From assembly GCF_015594925.2 (NCBI RefSeq), contig NZ_CP087590.1, forward strand, positions 3,038,001 through 3,102,000: a DNA stretch of 64,000 nt, in the 5' to 3' direction. Positions 1-8,874 of the stretch are shown piece by piece. The stretch's first letter is position 1, and each line of letters opens with the position of its first letter. The notes under the pieces are model-generated. The model searched no databases. It was given only the letters and a program-made list of their open reading frames with translations, and was not told the origin of the DNA. Made by a program: the position numbers and the translations under genes. The stretch comes from Vibrio sp. VB16. Lineage in GTDB: Bacteria > Pseudomonadota > Gammaproteobacteria > Enterobacterales > Vibrionaceae.

Positions 1-1032
1 GCCATCGCAACCATACTTGGAATGCGTCTATTTGGTGATCTTGGTGTCGCAATAGCGACGGGGTTATTAACGCTTGTTGTGCTTGTCTTTGCTGAAGTTA
101 CCCCTAAAACATTAGCTTCGCTCTATCCAGAAAGAGTCGCCTATGCCAGCAGTATTATATTAAACGTACTGATGAAGGTGCTTGCACCCGTCGTGCTAAT
201 GGTGAATTTAATTACCAATGGTGTATTACGATTATTCGGTATAAAAGCGACACACCCTACTGAGGATCCTTTAAGCTCTGATGAACTTCGTACTGTTGTA
301 AACGAGGCCGGAGGTCTCATTCCTCGTGGTCACCAAGAAATGCTGGTATCCATTCTCGATTTAGAGAACGTCACTGTAGATGACATTATGGTGCCTAGGA
401 ATGAAATTACGGGTATCGATATTAATGATGACTGGAAATCAATCGTTCGACAGTTAACGCATTCACCACATGGGCGAGTCGTACTTTATCGCGACCAAAT
501 AGACGAAGTTGTCGGAATGCTGCGTTTACGTGAAGCTTATCGTTTGATGCTAGAAAAAAATGAGTTTACAAAAGAGACACTTTTACGTGCAGCAGATGAA
601 GTTTACTTCATACCAGAAGCGACGCCACTAAACGTGCAACTACTGAAATTCCAACGTAATAAAGAAAGAATAGGACTCATTGTCGATGAATATGGCGATA
701 TTATTGGTCTTGTCACTCTCGAGGATATTTTGGAAGAGATCGTTGGCGAATTTACGACGTCTATAGCACCAAGTCTATCTGAAGAAATCACCCCACAGGG
801 TGATGGGAGCTTCCTCATTGAAGGAAGTGCCAATATTCGTGACATTAATAAGGGTTTGAAGTGGCAACTGCCTACGGACGGACCAAGAACACTTAATGGG
901 CTTATATTAGAACACCTAGAAGATATCCCTGAAAGCCAAGTTAGTATCGAGGTTGAAAAACACCTAATGGAAATCATGAAGTTTACGGAAAACAGGATCA
1001 GCTTAGTTAAAGTCTTTCCTGCTCGGAAGTAG
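1..1032 (+). CDS. CNNM/CorC-type membrane transporter with CBS domains (3' part)
   Basis: The reading frame is open from base 1, so the gene begins upstream and the first ATG at 22 is probably internal. The visible part holds the end of a hydrophobic DUF21/CNNM membrane domain (roughly residues 1-75), then a CBS pair (about 105-240, with the typical stretch MVPRNEITGIDI and a second repeat ending in VTLEDILEEIVGE), then a CorC_HlyC domain to the C-terminus. Proteins of this build (YfjD/CorB family) are inner membrane proteins linked to Mg2+/Co2+ efflux or resistance; the substrate here is inferred from the family only. The gene converges on luxS across a shared hairpin terminator, the usual vibrio arrangement gshA-luxS-CorC-like. 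Confidence 0.88.
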   Translation, partial: AIATILGMRLFGDLGVAIATGLLTLVVLVFAEVTPKTLASLYPERVAYASSIILNVLMKVLAPVVLMVNLITNGVLRLFGIKATHPTEDPLSSDELRTVVNEAGGLIPRGHQEMLVSILDLENVTVDDIMVPRNEITGIDINDDWKSIVRQLTHSPHGRVVLYRDQIDEVVGMLRLREAYRLMLEKNEFTKETLLRAADEVYFIPEATPLNVQLLKFQRNKERIGLIVDEYGDIIGLVTLEDILEEIVGEFTTSIAPSLSEEITPQGDGSFLIEGSANIRDINKGLKWQLPTDGPRTLNGLILEHLEDIPESQVSIEVEKHLMEIMKFTENRISLVKVFPARK

Positions 1033-1061
1033 CCGGTTCGAACTTAACATTCAGTCATAAG

Positions 1062-1095
1062 AAAGGGAGTGTCACCATAAGGTGACACTCCCTTT
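1062..1095. terminator. Bidirectional terminator between the CorC-like gene and luxS
   Basis: A perfect 15-bp stem (AAAGGGAGTGTCACC pairing with GGTGACACTCCCTTT) closes a 4-base loop. The A and T runs at its ends let it act on both strands, and it lies between two converging genes. Confidence 0.9.
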
Positions 1096-1126
1096 AAAAT
1101 ACCATTCGCTTCAAATAAAAATACGT

Positions 1127-1642
1127 TTACTTATTCAGCTCTTTCAACATCGAAGCAGGCAATGCCAACTCGTCATTTTTATTCACTAAAATCCCAGCTT
1201 CAATCACATTTTTGGCGATATTTTTCGCATCGGCTAAAGAGTGCATACCATAGGTACCACATTGATATTCATTTAGCTCTGGAATGTTATTTTGGTTTTC
1301 TACCTTTAGCACATCTTCCATCGCGGCTAACCACGCATCTGCTACGTGCTCTTCTGCTGGGGTGCCAATCAAACTCATATAAAAACCGGTACGGCAACCC
1401 ATTGGAGAGATATCGATAATTTCAATACCCGCACCGTTTAAATGTGCACGCATAAAGCCCGCATACAAATGCTCTAACGTATGAATACCTTGTTCAGAGA
1501 GTATCTCTTTATTTGGCACACAAAAACGCAAATCAAATACAGTAATCGTATCCCCTTTTGGCGTTTGCATAGTTTTTGCCACGCGAACAGCTGGTGCATT
1601 CATTCTTGTGTGATCAACAGTAAAACTATCTAGTAACGGCAT
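1127..1642 (-). CDS. luxS: S-ribosylhomocysteine lyase (AI-2 synthase)
   Basis: LuxS cleaves S-ribosylhomocysteine to homocysteine and DPD, the precursor of the quorum-sensing signal AI-2, as part of the activated methyl cycle in the cytoplasm. The 171-aa length is normal. The metal site is visible as H54-T-L-E57-H58 plus C128 in the stretch YQCGTYGMHS, and the catalytic cysteine is C83 in SPMGCRTGF. The gene lies 43 bases downstream of gshA on the same strand, so the two may be co-transcribed. A strong shared hairpin follows the stop codon. Confidence 0.97.
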   Translation of the reverse strand: MPLLDSFTVDHTRMNAPAVRVAKTMQTPKGDTITVFDLRFCVPNKEILSEQGIHTLEHLYAGFMRAHLNGAGIEIIDISPMGCRTGFYMSLIGTPAEEHVADAWLAAMEDVLKVENQNNIPELNEYQCGTYGMHSLADAKNIAKNVIEAGILVNKNDELALPASMLKELNK

Positions 1643-1685
1643 TTTTATATCTCCATTGGCTCGATTCAGATTTCGAGCCGATTCA

Positions 1686-3263
1686 TTATTTTAGGTATGA
1701 GAAGTAGTCTTCAAGAAACTCATCAAAATTCACTTCGTCAGCTTGCTCTATCTCTTTTTGAGCTTGAAGAGAAGCGCTTACTTCATATTGCATCTCTTGT
1801 TGACTATAAACATTATAGTGATTTGATAGGTGGTGGTCTCTATACTCGCGACCGTAGGTGCAACCAACCTGACCAATACCGCCTAGCTCTTTTGTTTTCT
1901 CTAATAACTGGCCAGAAATAGTCAATTCAGGATTGTCTATCCACGTCATCAGTTCTTGGCATGTTTGCTGATACTCATCGCCATCACTCGCCATATCCAT
2001 CTCAAAGGCAATCAGCTGTAGATCAGCAAAAATGTGCTTAGTATAATCGTGTAACGTACGCTCTTTGCCATCACAGTCTTCCGTCAACATCAAATCGGGT
2101 TTGCGACCTTCTTGAATAACTCTATTCCAGTTATCCTTCCAACAGCAAAGCTCTTTATTGTCTATTGGGCCTGTATCTTTAATCAAGCACCAGGTTAAAA
2201 AGAGGTCTAAAAACCGAATCTGTTCTTTTGTTACCCCTATCGGACTGAATGGGTTTACGTCCAATGAGCGTACTTCTATGTACTCTACACCACCACGCTT
2301 TAATGCTTCTGATGGTTTTTCACCAGATTGACCTACGCGCTTGGCACGAATGGGAGCATACAATTCATTTTCAATCTGCAGAACATTACTATTAAGTTGT
2401 TGGTACTCTCCGTCTATCTTGATACCGATCTGGGCGAAATCACTTGAAGGCGTTTGAATCGCTTTTTCTAAACCGTCTAGATATCCATCAAGATTATTAT
2501 AATTAATTTGCAACTCACTCTGAGCACTATTGGTATAACCCAAGTCACTTAATCGTAAGGATGTACCATAAGGAAGATAAAGCGTCTGACCGATATTTTC
2601 AAAAGGTAACTCGGTTTCTCTACCTTGTAAGAAAGAAGAACAAATAGCAGGAGAGGCACCGAAGAAATAAGGAATTAACCAACCAAACCGGTAATAATTT
2701 CGGATAACGTTGAAGTATTCATCTGATTTTGTATTGGCTCTATCGCTATCTGACTGCTCGCCGTAAAGAGAATCCCATAAGCTTTCAGGAAACGAAAAAT
2801 TAAAATGAACACCAGAAATAATCTGCATCAAACTACCATAACGGTTTTTAAGTCCTTTACGGTATAGCGTTTTCATTTTACCTACATTCGATGAGCCATA
2901 CTGTGCGAAGGCGATATCATCTTCATTCTCGACATAGCAAGGCATGGAGAGAGGCCAAAGCTTCTCTTCTCCCATCTCTTTCACGGTAAAATGGTGAATA
3001 TCGGATAGCTGACCAATTAATTCTTCTACGTCAGTAGAAACAGGGGTAATAAACTCCAATAATGATTCTGAAAAATCGGTGGTCACCCATTTGTTTGTCA
3101 GTGCAGACCCTAAACCAACAGGATGTGGTGTTAGTGCTAAATGCCCATCCAAGGTGTATCGAAGAGTTTCGCGCTCAACACCACGACCAATGTTTTTAAA
3201 ATTATCAGGGTTTTTCGCTACTTTTTTCAGTCTTGAGGAAAAATTTGTCAAAATGGTGACCAC
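1686..3263 (-). CDS. gshA: Glutamate-cysteine ligase
   Basis: GshA makes gamma-glutamylcysteine from glutamate, cysteine and ATP, the first and rate-limiting step of glutathione synthesis. At 525 aa it matches the E. coli-type (type 1) family, and the N-terminal stretch GRGVERETLRY near residue 26 is diagnostic. The start is uncertain: the longest frame starts with GTG at 3263, and a TTG four codons in would give a terminus closer to other vibrio proteins; neither has a strong Shine-Dalgarno. The order gshA-luxS matches E. coli and vibrios. The upstream peptidase gene is separated from it by a hairpin. Confidence 0.95.
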   Translation of the reverse strand: MVTILTNFSSRLKKVAKNPDNFKNIGRGVERETLRYTLDGHLALTPHPVGLGSALTNKWVTTDFSESLLEFITPVSTDVEELIGQLSDIHHFTVKEMGEEKLWPLSMPCYVENEDDIAFAQYGSSNVGKMKTLYRKGLKNRYGSLMQIISGVHFNFSFPESLWDSLYGEQSDSDRANTKSDEYFNVIRNYYRFGWLIPYFFGASPAICSSFLQGRETELPFENIGQTLYLPYGTSLRLSDLGYTNSAQSELQINYNNLDGYLDGLEKAIQTPSSDFAQIGIKIDGEYQQLNSNVLQIENELYAPIRAKRVGQSGEKPSEALKRGGVEYIEVRSLDVNPFSPIGVTKEQIRFLDLFLTWCLIKDTGPIDNKELCCWKDNWNRVIQEGRKPDLMLTEDCDGKERTLHDYTKHIFADLQLIAFEMDMASDGDEYQQTCQELMTWIDNPELTISGQLLEKTKELGGIGQVGCTYGREYRDHHLSNHYNVYSQQEMQYEVSASLQAQKEIEQADEVNFDEFLEDYFSYLK

Positions 3264-3336
3264 TTTTAATCTTGTTTTTGCGTAGGTTACGCTTTTTTAT
3301 ATAAAATACTAGTTCTGCATTTTTGTATGCAGCGAG

Positions 3337-3369
3337 TATAAAGAGAGACAATTTGTGCCTCTCTTTATA
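3337..3369 (-). terminator. Probable terminator of the M16 peptidase gene
   Basis: An 11-bp inverted repeat (TATAAAGAGAG with CTCTCTTTATA, loop of 11 bases) lies just after the stop of the peptidase gene on the minus strand. The U-run is short and lies inside the stem, so termination may be partial. Confidence 0.55.
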
Positions 3370-3377
3370 TGTGTGCG

Positions 3378-6230
3378 CTACTTAGAAATTTCAAGTTCTA
3401 CCACTGGTATATCCAGATCTTTCAATTGAGGTTTTAAGCTCTTAGCATCTCCTACTACTATAATTTGGTAGTCAGTAGGATTAAACCATTTGCTTGCAAC
3501 CTCATTCAATGTAGAGCGATTTACATTACTCAATACCGCGTTCCGCTGCTCTATATAGTCATCATCTAACGAATAATTAAGTATATTTGACAGCAATCTC
3601 GCCTTTTGGCTTGGTGTTTCGTATTTCAAAGCATCTTGTTGACCAACAGCCAAGCGCATAAACGCTAACTCTTTAGAGGTCATGCCATCTTCACTGTAGC
3701 GTTTCATCTCTTTAATGAACTCTTGAATAGATGGGACGGTTGAATCTGCTCTAACTTGAGCATCGAAGACAATGATACCTATCTCTTTATTACTCGCATG
3801 ATAACCACTCGCACCATAGGTATACCCTTTATCTTCGCGTAAATTCTGATTAATTCGGCTATTAAAGTTACCGGCCAGATTGAAATTAGCGAGTTGGTTG
3901 AGGTATTGTTCACCAACCGTATCATATGGCAGTCCTTGTCGGACTAACCTAATTACACTTTGTGGCGCACTTGGCTTATCAACAAGATAGATATGTTGTC
4001 CTACCGGTGGTTTTACTATTTGAGGTCGTAGTATCGGTGCATCAGACCCTTCCCACTGACTCAGAAATTTAAGATTGGGGATTAATGTCTCTTTAGAAAT
4101 ATCTCCGACAACAATAACTTGGGTTCCTAGCGGAGTATAATTACTATTATAAAACCCTTTCACGTCTTCAAGTTGAATGCTCTCTATCGACTTTAAGGTA
4201 CCATCATTTGAACGGCCAAATGTCGATCTGCCAAACAGTATTTGTCTGGTTGCTTGCGATGCTAACCATGCAGGTCTTTGGTGTTCATAGATAAGACCTT
4301 CTAACGATTGTTTCTTTAAACGGTCAAAATCATCTTGTTTAAATTCTGGTTTAAAGAGCATCTCCTCAACAATGACTAACGTCTGACTGAGATTTTTCTT
4401 CAATGAAGAAACGCTGATCGTTGTCGTGTAGTTTCCAGAACCAAAACTAATAGAGCTACCCAATTTATCGAGCTCGGCTTGAATCGTTTCGATACTTTTT
4501 TCTGTCGTACCTTCTTGCATCATTTCAGATGTAAAGTTTGCCAAGCCTTCCTGACCTTTAGATACATATCTGTGCCCAGCAGGTAATAAAATCTGCAATT
4601 CAACCGTAGGGGTCTCGCTTGATTCAGTGCCTAGAACCTCAATCCCATTATCTAGGTAAACATTGTAGAGTTCAGGCATATTACCTTTAACGGCGCCGCC
4701 AACAGAAGGCATTATCGATCGATCAAAGCTGTCCTCTGCTTTAGAATATTCTAAATCGCCGCTTTCAATTTTATTGTATTTAGGTAGTGTTCTCTCTGGG
4801 GTAATAAAATCTGCTTTTTTTACCTCTAAATCTAATTGCCCTTTTGGTACAACACTCAATGTCACCTTATTTTTTCCATCGACAAACCTGCTATAGGCAT
4901 TGATTACCGCTTCAGGTGTCACACCTTTAAGTTGTTCCAGCTGTCGCTCTATCCTGTCCGGTTGACCATAAAACGTTTCATTGGAAGCCAATTGAGTCAC
5001 TTTCCCATGAACACTCTGTAATGCAAATACGGCGCTAGATTCTGCTTGGCCAATAATCTGTTCAAGCTTATCTTGTTCTACTCCATTCGCTTTAAAGTTG
5101 TTTAGCGCCGCCATCAGATCATCATAAATTTTACTTAAGTCACCTTGATCACCAGAATCGCCCATTGCATAGACATAAAAACTACAAGAGAGCTCAGCGC
5201 ACTGATGGAACGCTCCTGCGTCTATCGCTTTCTCAGTCTTCACTAACTCTTGGTATAAAACGCTATTTTTTCCACTACCTAAGATTGACGCAAGGGTATC
5301 TAATGCCGCTTGACTCTCTTCTCCTCGATAGGTGGTTGGCCAACCAATCATTACCATCGGCTGTTTTATTCGATCTTCGAGCGTAATGTATTTGTCTCTA
5401 TCCAATTTAACCGGTTGTTTTTCTGAGTTCTCTACGGCTGGCCCTTCAGGAATTGAACCAAAATACTTACTGACCCAATTGAGTGTTTGCTCTACATCGA
5501 TGTCACCACCAATGGTTAACGTCGCGTTATTTGGACCATACCAACGAAGAAAAAATGCCTTCAAATCGTTAACATCTACTCTATCTAAATCTTCTACGTA
5601 GCCAATTGTTTGCCAAGAATATGGGTGGCCTTCGGGATAAAGTGCTTCACCTAATCGCTCCCACATTAAACCGTATGGACGATTGTCATAATTTTGTGCA
5701 CGCTCATTCTTAACCGTATCTCTTTGTATTTCGAATTTTTTTTGTGATACAGCATCAATAAGAAAACCCATACGATCCGATTCTAACCAAAGAATTTTCT
5801 CTAATTGATTGGAGGGAATGGTTTCAAAATAATTGGTTCTATCTCGGTTGGTCGTACCATTTAACGTACCACCAGCTTCAGTGATTATTTTAAAATGCTC
5901 TTGATCTCCCACGTGTTCTGAACCTTGAAACATCATGTGTTCAAAAAAGTGGGCAAAACCAGATTTCCCGACATCCTCTCTTGCTGAGCCGACGTGATAA
6001 GTCACATCCACATGTACTAAAGGGTCTGAATCATCCGGTGACAAGATCAATGTGAGTCCGTTATCAAGAACGAACTTGGAATAAGGTATCGAAACCTTGT
6101 TGGGTTGAGCTAATGATTGCTCAATGAAAGTAAAACCTTCAGGTACTTGAATATCACTATCTGTTGATGTTGTTTGAGAACAACCATATAAGGCGACTAA
6201 AAAGATCGCACTGAGCCCTATTTTTTTCAT
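3378..6230 (-). CDS. M16 family zinc peptidase, predicted lipoprotein
   Basis: This is a 950-aa double-module insulinase/pitrilysin-type (M16) peptidase. The zinc-binding inverted motif H94-F-F-E97-H98 is intact in the first module, and the second module (from about residue 500) lacks it, as is normal for two-domain members. The N-terminus is a lipoprotein signal with lipobox LYGC and C17 as the lipidation site, so the protein should sit in the periplasm anchored to a membrane. The natural substrate is unknown; the family degrades short peptides. It is the last gene of a set oxidoreductase-yqaA-peptidase, 10 bases after yqaA. Confidence 0.88.
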   Translation of the reverse strand: MKKIGLSAIFLVALYGCSQTTSTDSDIQVPEGFTFIEQSLAQPNKVSIPYSKFVLDNGLTLILSPDDSDPLVHVDVTYHVGSAREDVGKSGFAHFFEHMMFQGSEHVGDQEHFKIITEAGGTLNGTTNRDRTNYFETIPSNQLEKILWLESDRMGFLIDAVSQKKFEIQRDTVKNERAQNYDNRPYGLMWERLGEALYPEGHPYSWQTIGYVEDLDRVDVNDLKAFFLRWYGPNNATLTIGGDIDVEQTLNWVSKYFGSIPEGPAVENSEKQPVKLDRDKYITLEDRIKQPMVMIGWPTTYRGEESQAALDTLASILGSGKNSVLYQELVKTEKAIDAGAFHQCAELSCSFYVYAMGDSGDQGDLSKIYDDLMAALNNFKANGVEQDKLEQIIGQAESSAVFALQSVHGKVTQLASNETFYGQPDRIERQLEQLKGVTPEAVINAYSRFVDGKNKVTLSVVPKGQLDLEVKKADFITPERTLPKYNKIESGDLEYSKAEDSFDRSIMPSVGGAVKGNMPELYNVYLDNGIEVLGTESSETPTVELQILLPAGHRYVSKGQEGLANFTSEMMQEGTTEKSIETIQAELDKLGSSISFGSGNYTTTISVSSLKKNLSQTLVIVEEMLFKPEFKQDDFDRLKKQSLEGLIYEHQRPAWLASQATRQILFGRSTFGRSNDGTLKSIESIQLEDVKGFYNSNYTPLGTQVIVVGDISKETLIPNLKFLSQWEGSDAPILRPQIVKPPVGQHIYLVDKPSAPQSVIRLVRQGLPYDTVGEQYLNQLANFNLAGNFNSRINQNLREDKGYTYGASGYHASNKEIGIIVFDAQVRADSTVPSIQEFIKEMKRYSEDGMTSKELAFMRLAVGQQDALKYETPSQKARLLSNILNYSLDDDYIEQRNAVLSNVNRSTLNEVASKWFNPTDYQIIVVGDAKSLKPQLKDLDIPVVELEISK

Positions 6231-6240
6231 TAATAAATCC

Positions 6241-6681
6241 TTAAATCAATCCATAAAACAACGCGGTTAGAGCGCTGTACCTCAATGCCTTACCGAGGGC
6301 TATTAAAATAAAACTGGGAAGAAATTTCATCCTCAACCATCCTGCTGCCAAACATAGAGGATCGCCGATAACTGGAAGCCAGCTAAAAAGAAGGGCAACA
6401 TAACCGTACTGACTTAGCCATCCTATCGCTTTATGACCATGTTTTTCTTTTTGAGTTCGATTTGGTAACCATAAACCTATCCAATAATTTGTAAGGCCAC
6501 CTAACGTATTACCTAAAGTCGCGATAAAAATAACAGAAAAAACCGTGTGTTGTTTAATACCCAAGGTCGCAATCAACGTCGCTTCCGAAGCGCCGGGTAG
6601 CAAGGTTGCACTCAAGAAACCAGATATCCCTAATACCCAAAGGGCTGAGTCAGTAAAATACAGAGCGATCTGATCTAACAC
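6241..6681 (-). CDS. yqaA: YqaA-like small DedA/VTT-family membrane protein
   Basis: This is a 146-aa integral membrane protein of the small DedA-like (SNARE-associated/VTT) type. It has hydrophobic segments around residues 10-30, 45-65, 90-110 and 120-145, and family-like stretches such as LLPGASEA and LGNTLGGLTNYWIG. In E. coli yqaA lies near gshA and the argVYZQ tRNA cluster, which fits this neighbourhood. DedA-type proteins are implicated in membrane homeostasis and lipid carrier recycling; nothing here fixes the role of YqaA. It overlaps the upstream oxidoreductase gene by 7 bases, so the two are likely translationally coupled. Confidence 0.85.
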   Translation of the reverse strand: MLDQIALYFTDSALWVLGISGFLSATLLPGASEATLIATLGIKQHTVFSVIFIATLGNTLGGLTNYWIGLWLPNRTQKEKHGHKAIGWLSQYGYVALLFSWLPVIGDPLCLAAGWLRMKFLPSFILIALGKALRYSALTALFYGLI

Positions 6682-7628
6682 CGCATGTCCAATACTAACT
6701 TGCCTCTAGTATGCCCGGTCTCAAGCCTATGATGGGCCTCTACAACGTTTTTATACGATATCGCTGGCTGAACATCTACTTTCAACAAACCAACACTTAC
6801 CATATATAACATAGTGTCTAACTGTTCTGGATTCGGTTCTACAAGCATGCCATCAGCACTAAACCCTAAAATTTTAGCTTTTTCACAGATCAGATCTTTG
6901 GTGATGGTAGGAACAGTGACTACTTTGGCTTTATCTTTCAAACACTTAAGGGCATCAAGAGCAACATCACCACCAATAAGATCAATAAGTACATCCACAT
7001 CGGAAACTCGTTCAGATACAGGAGCAAACTGATAGTTGACGGCATGAGCACCAAGGTTTGCAAGGAAATCCAAATTTGATTCACTACACGTGGTGTAGAC
7101 TTCTGCTTGCGCTGCTACTGCTATCTGCACAGCAATATGTCCAACGCCTCCTGCTCCAGCAAGTATCAGAACCCTATCCCCCGCTTTTACACCCGCTTTA
7201 TTTAGTGCCTGAGCCGCCGTTTGTCCCGCTACTGGTAACGCAGCTGCAGCCTCTAACGTTACTGCATTGGGGACCAAACTCAAATGTTTTTCCGCCACAC
7301 AAAGATATTGACTGTATCCACCTGCATTTAATGGAAAACCAACCAGCCCCGCGACAGTATCACCCTCGACAAACCGTTGCGTATTCTCACCCATAGAGAC
7401 AATTTTACCCGATATTTCATAACCAGGCGTCCAAGGTAAATTATCTTTATTTTGAGCCGCAGCCCAGCCCATTCCTGCTCGGGTTTTGACATCAATCGGA
7501 TTCAAGCCTGAAAAATAGACCTTTACTAAAACTTCACCTTTTTGAGGTTTAGGTATCTCTCCACTCACAAAATCCAAAACATCAGGTTTTCCGAACTCAG
7601 GTATTACTATTTTTATATTCTCAGTCAC
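6675..7628 (-). CDS. Zinc-type alcohol dehydrogenase-like / quinone oxidoreductase family protein
   Basis: This is a medium-chain dehydrogenase/reductase of the quinone oxidoreductase branch: a GroES-like N-terminal domain, then a Rossmann domain with the dinucleotide motif AGAGGVGHIAVQIA near the middle. It probably uses NADPH to reduce a quinone or enone; the substrate is not evident. I place the start at GTG 7628, preceded by GAGGGG seven bases upstream. The longer frame reaching back to 7670 begins inside the terminator hairpin of oadB, so it is unlikely to be translated. The gene overlaps yqaA by 7 bases. Confidence 0.82.
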   Translation of the reverse strand: MTENIKIVIPEFGKPDVLDFVSGEIPKPQKGEVLVKVYFSGLNPIDVKTRAGMGWAAAQNKDNLPWTPGYEISGKIVSMGENTQRFVEGDTVAGLVGFPLNAGGYSQYLCVAEKHLSLVPNAVTLEAAAALPVAGQTAAQALNKAGVKAGDRVLILAGAGGVGHIAVQIAVAAQAEVYTTCSESNLDFLANLGAHAVNYQFAPVSERVSDVDVLIDLIGGDVALDALKCLKDKAKVVTVPTITKDLICEKAKILGFSADGMLVEPNPEQLDTMLYMVSVGLLKVDVQPAISYKNVVEAHHRLETGHTRGKLVLDMRC

Positions 7629-7649
7629 TTGGTTCCCCTCAAACAAACG

Positions 7650-7676
7650 AAAAAAGGGATGCGTTAGCATCCCTTT
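7650..7676 (-). terminator. Terminator of the oadGAB operon
   Basis: A perfect 10-bp stem (AAAGGGATGC with GCATCCCTTT, loop of 4) is followed on the minus strand by a T run. It lies between oadB and the oxidoreductase gene and marks the end of the decarboxylase operon. Confidence 0.88.
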
Positions 7677-7734
7677 GACTATAAACCATTTTGTTCTACT
7701 TGGTTAACCCAATTGTTTGGATTACGACCAGATA

Positions 7735-8865
7735 TTAACCGACCAACGCTAACAAAATACCAGCAGCTACCGCAGATCCAAGTACACCGGCCACATTGGG
7801 CCCCATCGCATGCATCAATAAAAAATTGTGTGGATTGGCCTCAAGGCCGACCTTATTCACAACTCGTGCAGCCATAGGTACAGCAGAAACGCCTGCCGCA
7901 CCAATAAGTGGATTAATATCTTCTTTTGATAACTTATTCATTAGCTTAGCCATAAGTACGCCTGCCGCCGTACCGATACTAAATGCCACTGCACCAAGCG
8001 CCAAAATACCTAACGTTTCTAGGTTTAAGAATTTATCGGCCTGTAATTTAGAACCAACACCGAGACCCAAGAAAATAGTCACAATATTAATTAGTTCATT
8101 TTGTGCCGTTTTAGATAAACGCTCAACAACGCCAGCTTCACGCATCAAGTTGCCTAAACAAAACATCCCCACCAAAGGTGTTGCTGATGGTAAGAAAAGT
8201 ATTGTCATTAACAGGACAGCGAGTGGAAACAGTATTTTCTCGGTCTTACCAACATGACGCAACTGGGCCATCTTGATTTGACGTTCTTCTGGCGTGGTTA
8301 ATGCCTTCATTATCGGTGGTTGAATGATAGGCACTAATGCCATGTAGCTATATGCAGCAACCGCAATAGGACCCAGAAGATCAGGCGATAATCGACTGGA
8401 TAAGAATATCGCCGTCGGTCCATCAGCACCACCAATGATAGCAATAGACGACGCGTCTGCTAAAGTAAATTCCATACCAGGTATGTAATTCAATAAGATA
8501 GCACCAAACAGTGTTACAAAAATCCCGAATTGAGCCGCGGCACCTAACCACAAGGTTTTTGGGTTAGCTATTAAGGCACCAAAATCGGTCATTGCTCCTA
8601 CACCCATAAAGATGATTAATGGGAACACACCAGTCTCAATACCTACGTGGTACACGAAGTAAAGCATACCGCCAGGCTCAGTAAAACCAGCATTAGGGAT
8701 ATTTGCTAGTACTGCACCGAAACCAATTGGCAGCAATAGTAAGGGCTCAAAGCCCTTACGAATGGCCAAAAATAGTAACAGGCATCCGACGGCGATCATA
8801 CAGATCTGACCAAATTCAAAATTGGCTATTCCTGTATCATTCCAAAGACGCATTAAACCTTCCAT
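7735..8865 (-). CDS. oadB: Oxaloacetate decarboxylase, beta subunit (Na+ pump)
   Basis: OadB is the membrane subunit that decarboxylates carboxybiotin and couples this to Na+ export. The 376-aa protein is almost entirely hydrophobic with many membrane segments. It has the family motif GGADGPTAIF at about 145-154 and the repeated motif GAAGVSAVPMAARV near 320. Its length matches the short form seen in vibrios. The gene sits 9 bases after oadA in the operon oadG-oadA-oadB and ends at a strong terminator. With OadA and OadG it links oxaloacetate breakdown to the sodium gradient. Confidence 0.95.
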   Translation of the reverse strand: MEGLMRLWNDTGIANFEFGQICMIAVGCLLLFLAIRKGFEPLLLLPIGFGAVLANIPNAGFTEPGGMLYFVYHVGIETGVFPLIIFMGVGAMTDFGALIANPKTLWLGAAAQFGIFVTLFGAILLNYIPGMEFTLADASSIAIIGGADGPTAIFLSSRLSPDLLGPIAVAAYSYMALVPIIQPPIMKALTTPEERQIKMAQLRHVGKTEKILFPLAVLLMTILFLPSATPLVGMFCLGNLMREAGVVERLSKTAQNELINIVTIFLGLGVGSKLQADKFLNLETLGILALGAVAFSIGTAAGVLMAKLMNKLSKEDINPLIGAAGVSAVPMAARVVNKVGLEANPHNFLLMHAMGPNVAGVLGSAVAAGILLALVG

Positions 8866-8874
8866 GATTCTCCC

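Noticed and set aside
7629..7670. Longer N-terminus of the oxidoreductase
   Set aside because: The first codons would lie in the oadB terminator hairpin; GTG 7628 has a good ribosome site.
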